64,000 nt of DNA from Thermogemmatispora carboxidivorans (GTDB lineage: Bacteria > Chloroflexota > Ktedonobacteria > Ktedonobacterales > Ktedonobacteraceae): contig NZ_JNIM01000001.1 of the NCBI RefSeq assembly GCF_000702505.1, positions 372,001-436,000 on the forward strand. The letters run 5' to 3'. The notes beneath the pieces were generated by a model. That model had not been told where the DNA came from. It saw only the letters and a list, made by a program, of their open reading frames with translations, and ran no database searches. Positions 51,887 to 62,255 of the stretch are shown piece by piece (positions within the stretch are counted from its first letter, which is position 1; every line of letters begins with the position of its first letter). Position numbers and translations under genes: made by a program.

Positions 51887-52144
51887 TTGAAAGATCTGCT
51901 CTGCAAAGATCATGACCCCTGGCAGGTCTGCTGTGGCCATGACCTGCTGGCTCTTCTCTCTCTTGCCCTCCACAAGGTCTTAGGAACCCATAATAGTGGT
52001 GAGCTTCGTCTCGAAATACTTCAGAAGAGTCTACGCCTGGCCTATGAGTATCGCTATTTCATGAAAACGCAGCTCTACCAACGTCTGCGGCTCTGGGAGC
52101 AGCACCATCCCAGCTTCGTGCTCTTCCCGCCAGCCGACGAATAA
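51887..52144 (+). CDS. Hypothetical helical protein (85 aa, TTG start)
   Basis: I do not recognise this protein. It reads MKDLLCKDHDPWQVCCGHDL, then a helical stretch (LLALLSLALHKVLG) and YEYRYFMKTQLYQRLRLWEQ, ending PPADE. Composition is protein-like. The frame opens at 51851 with no ATG or GTG; the first start codon is TTG at 51887, with GAGGAG rather far away (18 nt). A six-codon frame from GTG 51870, placed correctly behind that GAGGAG, ends with TGA overlapping this TTG, so translation may be re-initiated. The consensus promoter at 51719 is the main support. It is followed by the annealing-protein gene, which has a separate promoter. Confidence 0.45.
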   Translation: MKDLLCKDHDPWQVCCGHDLLALLSLALHKVLGTHNSGELRLEILQKSLRLAYEYRYFMKTQLYQRLRLWEQHHPSFVLFPPADE

Positions 52145-52288
52145 TTCTCCTCGGCTCGAAAAAGATCATCTTTTGTTCTCTCATGATCAAGATGCCCTTC
52201 CGCTTTGATCCTCTCCCCCTGGAACGATTCTTTAGGAGCACCTGGCCTGGCCGCTGAGCGTCCCACTCTCACTAAGCAAGCAGCTAGC

Positions 52289-52317
52289 TTGACAGATGCT
52301 CCTCTGCCGGGTACAAT
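52289..52317 (+). promoter_or_regulatory. Consensus promoter of the annealing-protein gene
   Basis: TTGACA (52289-52294), 17 bp, TACAAT (52312-52317). Transcription would start at about 52323, inside the palindrome at 52319-52336. Confidence 0.85.
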
Positions 52318-52318
52318 G

Positions 52319-52336
52319 CTAGAACGTAAGTTCTAG
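52319..52336. promoter_or_regulatory. LexA (SOS) box
   Basis: CTAGAAC-GTAA-GTTCTAG is a perfect 7-bp-arm palindrome. Its core GAAC-N4-GTTC is the binding site core of Gram-positive-type LexA (DinR). It covers the transcription start of a promoter feeding a DNA-annealing protein, which is where an SOS repressor site is expected. Confidence 0.7.
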
Positions 52337-52488
52337 ATCTCCTGAGCAGTCGAGCTACGGGCATTCGCGCAGCGCCTGGGCGGCTCGCTCTGACAACAAC
52401 GGCTCGCATAGCTTCCGGCGAGGTCGTTCAAGGAGGTGAGTCAGTCAGGCGCAAGGCGAGGAACAGTCAGAAAGAGGAGACATTGTCT

Positions 52489-53313
52489 ATGGCATCTCTT
52501 AGTGAGCACTCACATTCTCAGGATCGCGAGGAGCAGCGTCCACGCTTCAACCCGAGCGAGCACCTGTTGCAGATCAGAAGCGGCAATCGTGGCGAGCTGC
52601 GCGACTACCTGCCTGTCCAGTGGCGGCTCGTCTGGTTCCGCGAACTCTGTCCCCAGGGGACCATTGAAACCGAGATGGTCCATCTGGATCTGGAGCGTGA
52701 GACCGAGGAGGAGTATTACGGCTACAACAGCGAGACCCGACGCAACGAAAAGATGGTTCGCCGGGCTAAGGGTTTCGTCATCTTCCGTGCCGTCGTCAAG
52801 GACGGCAAGGGGGGCGTTGCCACAGGCACCAAGTCGGAGAAGGCCGCCAGCTTCCCCGATTTCATCGAGAAGGCCGAGACGGGCGCCATTGGGCGCGCCC
52901 TTGCCGCGCTCGGCTTCGGGACCCAGTTTGCCCCAGAGCTAGATGAAGAGCATCGTATCGTCGACAGTCCTATCGAGCGGGCTGCCCACTCTACCAGCGA
53001 GCATGCCTCAGAGGCTGCCGCGACCTCAGAGGCGGAATCTGCCTCCTCCGGCGCGCGCGGGGCTGCCGCCCCTGCTGTCCCACCATCTCGCCAGCGCACC
53101 TCGCCGCGATCGGGCAACGCGGGCAACGGCGGCGACAGCGAGCACGGTCCGATTACCGACCAGCAGCTCGCCAGCATTCGCAAGCTCTGCGATACTCTCG
53201 GCAAGTCGGAGCCGAACGACCTGGCTTCCTGGAACTACGCGGCGGCCCGTGAGCTGATTCTGCAGCTGAGCCGCGAATATCGCCAGCGCAACGAAAGTCG
53301 TAAAGCTTCCTAG
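52489..53313 (+). CDS. Rad52/DdrA-like single-strand annealing protein (putative)
   Basis: A 274-residue protein. The N-terminal 150 residues contain DYLPVQWRLVWFRELCPQGT, IETEMVHLDLERE, FVIFRAVVKDGKGGVATGT and SFPDFIEKAETGAIGRALAA, then LGFGTQFAPELDEE, a pattern shared with Rad52/22-related and DdrA-like proteins, which bind single-stranded DNA and anneal strands. A disordered Ser/Ala/Glu-rich linker (about 160-215) follows, and a helical C-terminal module ITDQQLASIRKLCDTLGKSE of the kind found at the end of phage-like annealing proteins. GAGGAG nine bases ahead sets the ATG at 52489. A consensus promoter with a LexA box precedes it, so induction by DNA damage is predicted. A 67-residue gene follows after 22 bp. 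Confidence 0.65.
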   Translation: MASLSEHSHSQDREEQRPRFNPSEHLLQIRSGNRGELRDYLPVQWRLVWFRELCPQGTIETEMVHLDLERETEEEYYGYNSETRRNEKMVRRAKGFVIFRAVVKDGKGGVATGTKSEKAASFPDFIEKAETGAIGRALAALGFGTQFAPELDEEHRIVDSPIERAAHSTSEHASEAAATSEAESASSGARGAAAPAVPPSRQRTSPRSGNAGNGGDSEHGPITDQQLASIRKLCDTLGKSEPNDLASWNYAAARELILQLSREYRQRNESRKAS

Positions 53314-53335
53314 CGTACACTAGCGAGGGTTGCTC

Positions 53336-53539
53336 ATGTCCTTTAAACAACTGCAGTATGCCGAAAAGCGCATCCACAGACTCTGGCGCGCTATGGTCGT
53401 GGCTGACGAGCGCGGCGCCTCACCGATCGAACTTGAGCGCCTCTACGAGGCCTACTTGCAAGCTCTCCAGAACTACTTGCGCTACTACGAAACCTACCGC
53501 CAGGAGTCAGGTGGGATCGACATTCATCGCTGTGCCTGA
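53336..53539 (+). CDS. Hypothetical helical protein (67 aa) downstream of the annealing protein
   Basis: I do not recognise this protein. MSFKQLQYAEKRIHRLWRAM begins a helical hairpin, followed by ERGASPIELERLYEAYLQAL and QNYLRYYETYRQE. It is Tyr/Leu/Arg-rich with no membrane part. GAGGG lies seven bases ahead of the ATG. It starts 22 bp after the annealing-protein stop and should be on the same DNA-damage-inducible transcript, so a role as partner in repair is possible but unproven. Confidence 0.65.
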   Translation: MSFKQLQYAEKRIHRLWRAMVVADERGASPIELERLYEAYLQALQNYLRYYETYRQESGGIDIHRCA

Positions 53540-53567
53540 AGACAGGGAGGGCCCAGGCCACCATTGC

Positions 53568-53615
53568 CGCCTTCCTCTCCCTCCCTATTCTGACAGGCTG
53601 CAGAGAGGGAAGGCG
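53568..53615. terminator. Stem-loop between convergent genes
   Basis: CGCCTTCC (53568-53575) pairs with GGAAGGCG (53608-53615); the inside can extend with CTC/GAG. It lies between the 67-residue gene and the alpha/beta hydrolase, which end towards each other. No T-tract. Confidence 0.45.
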
Positions 53616-53707
53616 ACAACACAGAGCGAGCAAGATGGCGGCCTGGGCCTCCTCGGGCCAGGCCACTCTCTGTCTGTCTCAGGTCGGCGGCCTGGGGTCG
53701 GGGCTAG

Positions 53708-54610
53708 CTAGGCGCGTGTTGACAGAGAGGACAGGAAGTCTCGAATGGCTCGCGCCACTGCCTCTGGCGCATCGAAGAGGACCAGATGGCCAGCCTGGGG
53801 AATAATGATCAACTGCGAGCCTGGGATCTCCCGATGCAGACGCTGGGCATCCTTCACGGGAATCTGCCGATCTTCCTCCCCCCAGATGATCAACACCGGC
53901 TTTCTCGCCCGCGGCAGATCACTGGCCACCGAATTGACATAATAGGGGATCAGGTTGCGGATGTGCTGATAGAGGACTTCCTTGTGCAGCTCGCTATTCC
54001 AATGGTTCACGAAGTCATCCAGCATCTGCTGCTTAAACTGCTCAGGCCGTGTTGTAGCGGCGGGCAGGGTAGCGCGCAGATCGCGCAGCACATCCTCAAC
54101 GCTGGCCCGCTTCGGTGCATCGTATTCCTGGCGCTCCTTCATCTGTGGCAGCGGCCAATCCTCGGCAAAGGCATGCAAATAGCAGACCGTGTCGATCAGC
54201 ACCAGACCCGCTACGCGCTCGCGACTCAGGCGAGTCGCCAGAATCTGAGCTACGCCGCCGCCGAGGCCGTGACCCACCAGCACTACATTGGTCAACTGGA
54301 GAGCTTCCAGGAACATCGCCAGGTAGTCAGCGTGTCCCCAGACCGAGGTGTCAGCTGGCCAGGGATGATCAGAGAGGCCGTGGCCCAGCAAATCGGGCAC
54401 ATAGATTGCGCGTCCACTGCTGGCCAGTAAAGGAATCATCTCGCGCCAGGCGAAGGCCCCCGCCAGCACATCGTGGAGCAGGACCAGCGCCCCATCGGTG
54501 CCATGCTCGGCCCCATAGACATAGTAGGTCACATTATAATGAATCAGGCGGATCGTGCGCCGTTCCCCGGCGCCTGCCACCCGTGGTATCTGCGCTGTAC
54601 TCTGTGTCAT
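53708..54610 (-). CDS. Alpha/beta-hydrolase-fold protein lacking the nucleophilic Ser
   Basis: A 300-residue alpha/beta hydrolase. LVLLHDVLAGAFAWREMIPL, VPDLLGHGLSDHPWPAD, the acid in IWGEEDRQIPVKDAQRL and the His in IIPQAGHLVLFDAPE are all in order. At the nucleophile elbow, however, the sequence is VVLVGHGLGGGVA: Gly stands where GHSMGG has Ser. The codon is GGC, one base from the Ser codon AGC. No Asp or Cys replaces it. The protein may be a non-hydrolytic binder or a cofactor-free enzyme that uses the His/Asp pair, or a damaged gene. The ATG at 54610 has GAGGAAGAG ahead. It lies 55 bp downstream of enolase's neighbour region but is on the minus strand like eno, before it in transcription order it comes second. 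Confidence 0.85.
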   Translation of the reverse strand: MTQSTAQIPRVAGAGERRTIRLIHYNVTYYVYGAEHGTDGALVLLHDVLAGAFAWREMIPLLASSGRAIYVPDLLGHGLSDHPWPADTSVWGHADYLAMFLEALQLTNVVLVGHGLGGGVAQILATRLSRERVAGLVLIDTVCYLHAFAEDWPLPQMKERQEYDAPKRASVEDVLRDLRATLPAATTRPEQFKQQMLDDFVNHWNSELHKEVLYQHIRNLIPYYVNSVASDLPRARKPVLIIWGEEDRQIPVKDAQRLHREIPGSQLIIIPQAGHLVLFDAPEAVARAIRDFLSSLSTRA

Positions 54611-54664
54611 CGTCTCTTCCTCACTCTTCCGTGCGCTGCGAACGAGCATCTCTGCATCGTCCCT

Positions 54665-56423
<1,759 letters not shown>

Positions 56424-57566
56424 TCAGCCAGCTCCGTTAGAGCCACTGCGTGCTCTGCCAGGGCGCACCTCAGCCAGGGCACGTGCCAACAGATCGGTAT
56501 GCTCTGGCAAGCCCACGGTCACCCGCAAGACATTCTGCAGGTACGGATGCTGGAAATAGCGCAGGAGAATGCCATATGCCTCAACGCTGGCCCGAATGTC
56601 CTCCACCGTAATTTCCTCATCGCAGACGCGCGCCATAATAAAGTTCCCCTGGGAAGGGACTGGCGCCAGATACGGCTGAGAGGCCATGACCTGGAAGAGG
56701 CGTTCACGCTCCTGGATCAGGAGCTGCACGCGCTCCCAGACGCAATCGAGGTGAGCCAGCGTCTCTATAGCGGCGATGTGGCCGGCCACATTCACCTCAA
56801 AAGGGCACTGGGCGCGCCGCAAGTAGCTGGCGATCCACTCAGGGAAGAGGCCGTAGCCGATGCGCAGTCCAGCCAGGCCGGCCCACTTACTGAAAGAGCG
56901 CAGCACCACCAGGTTGGGGTACTCGGGCACCAGATGGGCCACACCCCGCGGCTGCTGTGAGAACTCCACGTAGGCCTCATCGACGACAACAATGCGCCCC
57001 GTCTCCAACAGGCGTAGAATATCTTCCTGAGCCACCAGATTCCCGGTTGGATTGTTGGGGGAACAGAGCACGATCAGCTTCGTCTCGGGAGTCAGGGCTG
57101 ACAGAATCGCCTCGACATCGAGCTCGTAGGACTCTGTCCGCGGGACCTCGATCACGTAGGCGCCGCAGAGCGTCGTCACCGTCGTATAGAGTGTAAAAGT
57201 AGGTGGGCAGCAGATAATATTGTCCCCAACCGACAGGAAGACATGCCAGAGCAGATTGATCAGCTCATTACTGCCGTGGCTGAGGACAATATAGCGCTCA
57301 TCGAGGCCCGTGAACGTGGCCAAGGCTCGCCTGAGAGCGGTGGAGTCTGTATCGGGATAATTGTTGTAGTGGATGTACTGCCCCAGAGCGGCGAGCACTG
57401 GCGGGATAGGGCCGTAGGGATTCTCGTTGCTATTGAGCTTAATCAGGCGCTCGATAGGAATACCAGTTCTTTGAGAGAAAGCCTCTAAAGACTCTCCTGG
57501 TACATAAGGTGCAATACGTTCGATCTCTGGACGGACCTGAACAACACGCGAGGCATATGGTTGCAT
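56424..57566 (-). CDS. hisC: Histidinol-phosphate aminotransferase
   Basis: A 380-residue PLP-dependent class II aminotransferase catalysing the seventh step of histidine synthesis. KLNSNENPYGPIPPVLAAL is the HisC start signature, ILCSPNNPTGN-like LIVLCSPNNPTGNLV and VVVDEAYVEFSQQPRG bind the cofactor, and Lys in LRSFSKWAGLAGLRIGYG forms the Schiff base. The ending LRVTVGLPEHTDLLARAL with Arg for the carboxylate is typical. It begins 17 bp after the stop of a membrane-protein gene on the same strand, so the two may share a transcript. No other his gene is in the window, and some family members act on tyrosine or phenylalanine instead. Confidence 0.92.
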   Translation of the reverse strand: MQPYASRVVQVRPEIERIAPYVPGESLEAFSQRTGIPIERLIKLNSNENPYGPIPPVLAALGQYIHYNNYPDTDSTALRRALATFTGLDERYIVLSHGSNELINLLWHVFLSVGDNIICCPPTFTLYTTVTTLCGAYVIEVPRTESYELDVEAILSALTPETKLIVLCSPNNPTGNLVAQEDILRLLETGRIVVVDEAYVEFSQQPRGVAHLVPEYPNLVVLRSFSKWAGLAGLRIGYGLFPEWIASYLRRAQCPFEVNVAGHIAAIETLAHLDCVWERVQLLIQERERLFQVMASQPYLAPVPSQGNFIMARVCDEEITVEDIRASVEAYGILLRYFQHPYLQNVLRVTVGLPEHTDLLARALAEVRPGRARSGSNGAG

Positions 57567-57583
57567 GGGCTTATATATCCATC

Positions 57584-58744
57584 CTACTTTTCAGTATCAG
57601 CGTCCACGAAGATCTGAGCGGGACGGCGAATCAAGGAATTGCGCACAGGGGAGCTAGTGCCGGTATTGCCGCGCAGAGGGCCGCTGGTGCCGAAAGAGCG
57701 GAGGGACGTAGGAGGAACGACGGGCTGCATCGCCGAAGTTTCCGGCAACTGGCCGCCGGTAGCCTGCAGCATCTCCATCCCGCGGCGCAGGGTCATCATA
57801 TCCCGCAGGAAGCAAGCGACAGCGGAAGCGGCAGAACCTTTTTCGCGGGCGCTTTCGAAGCGGCGGGCATTCGCCTCGCCGGCATCCTGGGCCGCCTGAG
57901 CCAGCGGATCAGACGTGTGAGCGGCAAAGGTATCCTGGAAAATGTCGTCCCAGCTTGACCAGCGCCCACGCAGCGGTTTCCAGCCGAGCTGGCTATCGCT
58001 GACCGTGCGCCACTTTTCCTCAGTAAACTGAACCCAATCGTCGATCAGGCGGATGCAAGTCTCCAACTGCTGACGCAGGCGCTCCTCCTCGGCGCTATGG
58101 GACTGCGAGCCTCCGCTCTGCGGCAGGCCCTCGGCGGAGGGAGCTGACTGGCCATAGAAGCCGCTCTGGAAATAAGCGGGAGCCTGTTGCACGCCGGGGA
58201 AGAAGCCAGAGTTACCGGGCAAGCTTGAGAAGTCCGCGGCTCCCTGGCCGACCTGGGGCATAGAGCCTGTCTGGCCTGTTTGCCCTGCGGGCAGGCCAAG
58301 AACCGGGCCTTGTGGGAAAGCCAGCTCGCCCGTCACCGTCACCCCTCCGAAGGCGGGGTTAAGGCTCAAGATCGAGGAGCCATCGGGCATCAGCATGCCC
58401 TCGGGAATGGTAGGCAGACCACCGATCACGATCTCCTCGTGCCCGATTGCATCGAGGATGCGCCAGGCCAGTCGTGGGTGCTTGATGGCCCACCACAGGC
58501 GGCGTGCCAGAAAGGTACAGGCAAAGGTAAAGTTGACCAGCAGCCAAACCAACCCGCGCACCGCCAGCCAGTTCACCAGACCGACCACCACGATCCAGTA
58601 CCAGGGATCGTGCTGCCCTGCCTCCTCAATAATAGTCAGGACAACCGCTACTGTGAGGCTGGGATCGCGCAGAGGATTAATCACATCGATGATACGCCAG
58701 AACCATGAACGCTCTGTCTTCTTCAAGATACGCTCCTCTGACAT
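57584..58744 (-). CDS. Membrane-associated hypothetical protein (386 aa)
   Basis: I do not recognise the family. An N-terminal cytoplasmic stretch (ERSWFWRIIDVINPLRDPS) leads into two or three hydrophobic segments: LTVAVVLTIIEEAG, WYWIVVVGLVNWLAVRGLVW and LVNFTFACTFLARRL. A Gly/Ser/Gln/Pro-rich linker of about 100 residues follows, then a helical domain (AEEERLRQQLETCIRLIDDW, then CFLRDMMTLRRGMEMLQAT). The start is uncertain: ATG at 58744 and GTG at 58786 both lack a clear ribosome binding site. It is the first gene of a possible pair with hisC. Confidence 0.6.
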   Translation of the reverse strand: MSEERILKKTERSWFWRIIDVINPLRDPSLTVAVVLTIIEEAGQHDPWYWIVVVGLVNWLAVRGLVWLLVNFTFACTFLARRLWWAIKHPRLAWRILDAIGHEEIVIGGLPTIPEGMLMPDGSSILSLNPAFGGVTVTGELAFPQGPVLGLPAGQTGQTGSMPQVGQGAADFSSLPGNSGFFPGVQQAPAYFQSGFYGQSAPSAEGLPQSGGSQSHSAEEERLRQQLETCIRLIDDWVQFTEEKWRTVSDSQLGWKPLRGRWSSWDDIFQDTFAAHTSDPLAQAAQDAGEANARRFESAREKGSAASAVACFLRDMMTLRRGMEMLQATGGQLPETSAMQPVVPPTSLRSFGTSGPLRGNTGTSSPVRNSLIRRPAQIFVDADTEK

Positions 58745-59504
58745 CACACTACGATGCCGCTGTCTCTTATCCTTCGCTCGGCTCACTGCTCGCCGTTGTC
58801 TTGGACCATGCGAGCGAGCCGTCCAGATCGCCAGGCCCCGACTGCCTGCCTGCCTGTCTGCCCTGCGGGCCAGTCCTTGCCGTTCTGCCTGCCTCCGCTC
58901 CTCTTTCGCGGGTGACCAGAGCTGACTCTATCTTCTTCGCCGCTGGAGCGCTCCGCCTTCCTCCCTTCCCCTCTTTCCCTCAGCAGCTGGCGGGTAGGCC
59001 TTGCCGGGGATGAGCCTTAGCCTGCGGCTCAGCTCCTCTCCTGACGAGTGAGCTACTCCTCATCATCTGGCTCGCCTGCCGACTGTCTGTTGCCGTCTTG
59101 CACTTACCTGGTGTCCATAGACCTGCGGGGCTATCCTGGCTTGCTTGCCCCCTGTTCCTGCTGCTCTGCTGCTCTGCTTGCCTTCCGGTGTGGCTTGCGG
59201 CGAACCTCATGCAGACGAGCGGCCTTCTGCAGCTAGCTCTCTCATTCGGCCATTTGCGGGACGATTCTAACATGGGCCCCTGGGGCCTGCAAGCTTTGCC
59301 GGCAGGACAGGGGCATATTGGGCTATCCTGACACACCACATCACTGCCATTTTTATTGTACCAGAGCCACGAGTGAGGCAAGGAAGCAGGCTCCCTTGCG
59401 GAAACGAAGGAGCGGTACTTTAGTACCGCTGGCAGCTACTTCAATCGGCAAGAGGGGAGCAAGGGGCTGCTCCCCAGCCGAGCGAGAGGCTGAGGCAGTC
59501 CAGG
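58745..59504. other. Non-coding, CT-rich region downstream of rph
   Basis: No convincing gene in 760 bp. From 58830 to 59270 the plus strand is rich in CTGCCT/GCTCTGCT-type short repeats. Open frames here are Cys/Ser/Leu-rich by composition and not protein-like. A compact hairpin is at 59411-59430. Confidence 0.4.
59411..59430 (-). terminator. Compact hairpin after rph
   Basis: AGCGGTAC-TTTA-GTACCGCT, a perfect 8-bp stem with a four-base loop, 75 nt beyond the rph stop. On the minus strand CCTTCGTTTCC follows, only weakly T-rich, so the terminator role is tentative. Confidence 0.4.
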
Positions 59505-60218
59505 CTAGCGCAGATACGGCTGTTGGAAAGCCAGCAGCTGCCTGATCCCCTCTTGGGCCAGAGAGAGCAATTCATCCAGGCGTGCGCGGCTAAAGACCCC
59601 GCCCTCGCCAGTACCTTGAACCTCGACAAAGTCGCCGTGAGCCGTCATCACCACATTGAAATCCACCTCGGCCCGCGCGTCTTCCTCGTAGCAAAGGTCG
59701 AGTAGCGCCTCTCCCCCGACGATCCCCACGCTCACGGCTGCCACCGCAGTGCGTACCGGGTGAGCGGACAAAAGGCCGCCTTCTACCAGGCGACTGCAAG
59801 CCCGGTAAAGAGCCACAAAGGCGCCAGTAATGGCGGCTGTGCGGGTGCCCCCATCGGCCTGCAGCACGTCGCAGTCAAGAATCAGGGTACGTGTCCCCAG
59901 GGCCTCCAGATCGACAGCCGCTCGCAACGAACGGCCAATCAAGCGCTGAATCTCCTGAGTGCGCCCGCTGAGGCGTCCCTCGCGCTCGCGTGATGTGCGG
60001 GACTGGGTGGCCCGGGGCAGCATGCTATACTCGGCGGTGACCCAGCCCCGTCCGCTGCCCTCTAGAAAAGGGGGGACCTTCTCCTCGACGGTGGCAGCAC
60101 AGAGTACCCGTGTGCGCCCGGCCTCGATGATCACCGACCCCTCCGCGTAGTCCAGATAGTCAACCGTGAGACGTAGGGGGCGTAGTTGAGTCTGAGAACG
60201 CCCGTCTGTGCGTATCAT
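59505..60218 (-). CDS. rph: Ribonuclease PH
   Basis: A 237-residue phosphate-dependent 3'-5' exoribonuclease that trims tRNA 3' ends. [20 protein letters not shown] is the family start, [20 protein letters not shown] and [20 protein letters not shown] are the substrate-binding signatures, and [19 protein letters not shown] holds the phosphate-binding and active-site residues. The length is normal. An AGAGGG lies ahead of the ATG. It is divergent from otsA across 400 bp that contain a perfect palindrome. Confidence 0.97.
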   Translation of the reverse strand: MIRTDGRSQTQLRPLRLTVDYLDYAEGSVIIEAGRTRVLCAATVEEKVPPFLEGSGRGWVTAEYSMLPRATQSRTSREREGRLSGRTQEIQRLIGRSLRAAVDLEALGTRTLILDCDVLQADGGTRTAAITGAFVALYRACSRLVEGGLLSAHPVRTAVAAVSVGIVGGEALLDLCYEEDARAEVDFNVVMTAHGDFVEVQGTGEGGVFSRARLDELLSLAQEGIRQLLAFQQPYLR

Positions 60219-60360
60219 AAGCGAAGCCCTCTTGTTAATTTTGACCGGTTCAAAGCCTGGTTCCGAGTCATGAAAAATACTGAAGAAGGGTGCTCTAAGG
60301 GTGCTCTCTTGTGCTGGGTAATCCCTTCCGAGCAGAGAAGCCCCCCATTCCCTCAGCGAA

Positions 60361-60377
60361 TATGTTACTATAACATA
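60361..60377. promoter_or_regulatory. Perfect palindrome between rph and otsA
   Basis: TATGTTA-CTA-TAACATA, 7-bp arms with a three-base centre, 143 bp downstream of the rph start codon on the outside and 240 bp ahead of otsA. It looks like a repressor operator. No promoter with good match overlaps it. Confidence 0.5.
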
Positions 60378-60616
60378 AGGGTGTCTCCAACAGAGGTAGC
60401 TGACCGTGCCTCACCTAAAGATGGCAGAGAAGGGGCTGTGTTCTCTCTCGTCGCCTCTGTCTTCTCGTACCTCAGCGTGAAGGGAAGCGGCGAGAAACGC
60501 ACACCGGCCAGCCCGAACAAGAAGGGAGCGGACAAACGAGCGAGACAGCGAGAGAGATGAAGAGCAGCAGAAAGTCGCAGCCGAAGCGCGAACAACCTGT
60601 TAGAAAGGACCAACCT

Positions 60617-62227
60617 ATGTCTGCGCATAAAACGCTGCATCCTGCGCAAGCGGAGCCACTCCATGCGCATCGTCTCATCATTGCGACCAACCGCGGTCCC
60701 GTTGAATTTTATCTTACACAAGATAAAGTCTTGAAGTCTCGGCGCGGAGCGGGAGGAGTTGTTACGGCTCTCATCGAGGCGGCCAGCCGCATGGAGGTCA
60801 CCTGGGTGGCGATGGCGATGACCGAAGGTGACCGTCTGGCAGCGCGCAGCGCTGAAGCTGAGAGCGGGCGCATTCCCTCGCCGTTGCCGAACCTCAAGAT
60901 GCAGCTTCGCTACGTCGTCATTCCCAAGACGGCCTACCGCAAGCACTACGACATCATCAGCAACCGGGTTCTCTGGTTCCTGCAGCATTATCTCTATGAC
61001 CCTAGCAGCGACTCCTTTAACTATCAGCGGCTGCAGGATGCCTGGAAGAACGGCTACCGGGTGGCCAACCAGGCCATTGCCGAGGCAGTGAATGCCGAGA
61101 TCGAGCGTGCTGAGACCACGCCGGTGGTCATGCTGCACGACTATCACCTCTATCTGGTAGCCGCTATGATCCGCGAGCGGCACCCTACCATTATTACCCA
61201 GCAATTTATCCACATTCCCTGGCCAGACAGCCGTTGCTGGCACTTCCTGCCCAGTAACATCGCCCAGGAGATTTATCGTGGCCTGGTGGGCAACGACATC
61301 GTTGGCTTCCAGACCGAGCGTGATGCGCGCAATTTCCTGGAAGGGGCGCGGACCATTCTCGAAGGAGCCGAAGTCGACTTTGAAGAAGGAACCGTTGTCT
61401 GGCAAGGGCACCGCACACTGGCGCGGGCCTACCCGATTTCGATCTCGGTGACTGAGGAGCGGCGCATCGTCCAGAGCCTGGCCGGACGGCGCGCTGCCGA
61501 AAAGCTTCTTCCCCTGTTAGGGGAGCAGACGATCATGCGCGTCGACCGCATCGAGCCGACGAAGAACATTCCTCGTGGTTTCCAGGCTTATGCCCAGATG
61601 CTGGAGGAGCATCCCGAACTGCGGGGGAAGGTGAAATTCCTGGCCTTTCTTGTTCCTTCCCGTCAATCACTGCCCGAATACAAGCGGCTCAACAGTGAGG
61701 TGCTCAAGCTCGTCGAAGAGATCAACGCACGCTATGGAGATGCCAGCTGGAAGCCCATCGAGGTCTTCTGCGACAATGACCGTACACGGGCATTGGCGGC
61801 CATGCAGTTTTACGATGTGCTGCTTGTCAACCCCATTATCGATGGGATGAATCTGGTGGCCAAGGAGGGAGCGGTAGTCAACAAGCGCGATGGCCTGCTT
61901 GTCCTCTCGCGCACCGCAGGCGCCTTCCAGCAACTTGGCAAGGCGGCGATTCCGACCTCTCCTCTCGATGTGGCCGAGACCGCCGAAGCGCTCTATGCTG
62001 CTCTGACGCTGCCCGCTGAAGAACGTGAGCGACGGGCCAGGCTGGCCCGGCAGATAGTGGAGCAGAACAATCTGCACACCTGGCTCACCCGACAAATTGC
62101 AGATATTAACGAACTCCTCGACCTGGCTCGTTTGGCGGCTGAGAATGAGGAGCGGCAGCCCGAACGGGATGAGTCGGAGAGTGAACCCGAGCTTGCGCCC
62201 AGCCCGTTATCTCTTTCAGCAGGATGA
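60617..62227 (+). CDS. otsA: Trehalose-6-phosphate synthase
   Basis: A 536-residue family 20 glycosyltransferase joining glucose from a nucleotide donor to glucose 6-phosphate. LIIATNRGPVEFYLTQDK at the start, VMLHDYHLYLVAAMIRER, QQFIHIPWPDSRCWHFLP and IMRVDRIEPTKNIPRGFQAY with the donor-binding Arg/Lys, then NPIIDGMNLVAKEGAVVN near the end, are all standard. The ATG at 60617 has AAAGGA eight bases ahead; the ATG at 60557 would add a 20-residue basic stretch. The partner phosphatase is coded convergently just beyond. Trehalose protects against drying, heat and salt. Confidence 0.93.
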   Translation: MSAHKTLHPAQAEPLHAHRLIIATNRGPVEFYLTQDKVLKSRRGAGGVVTALIEAASRMEVTWVAMAMTEGDRLAARSAEAESGRIPSPLPNLKMQLRYVVIPKTAYRKHYDIISNRVLWFLQHYLYDPSSDSFNYQRLQDAWKNGYRVANQAIAEAVNAEIERAETTPVVMLHDYHLYLVAAMIRERHPTIITQQFIHIPWPDSRCWHFLPSNIAQEIYRGLVGNDIVGFQTERDARNFLEGARTILEGAEVDFEEGTVVWQGHRTLARAYPISISVTEERRIVQSLAGRRAAEKLLPLLGEQTIMRVDRIEPTKNIPRGFQAYAQMLEEHPELRGKVKFLAFLVPSRQSLPEYKRLNSEVLKLVEEINARYGDASWKPIEVFCDNDRTRALAAMQFYDVLLVNPIIDGMNLVAKEGAVVNKRDGLLVLSRTAGAFQQLGKAAIPTSPLDVAETAEALYAALTLPAEERERRARLARQIVEQNNLHTWLTRQIADINELLDLARLAAENEERQPERDESESEPELAPSPLSLSAG

Positions 62228-62255
62228 CCCTGCTGCTAGATGCCGCTGTCTTCGG

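Noticed and set aside
58745..59504. Several 60-130-codon frames in the CT-rich region after rph
   Set aside because: Their Cys/Leu/Ser bias is due to CTGCCT-type repeats; no start signals.
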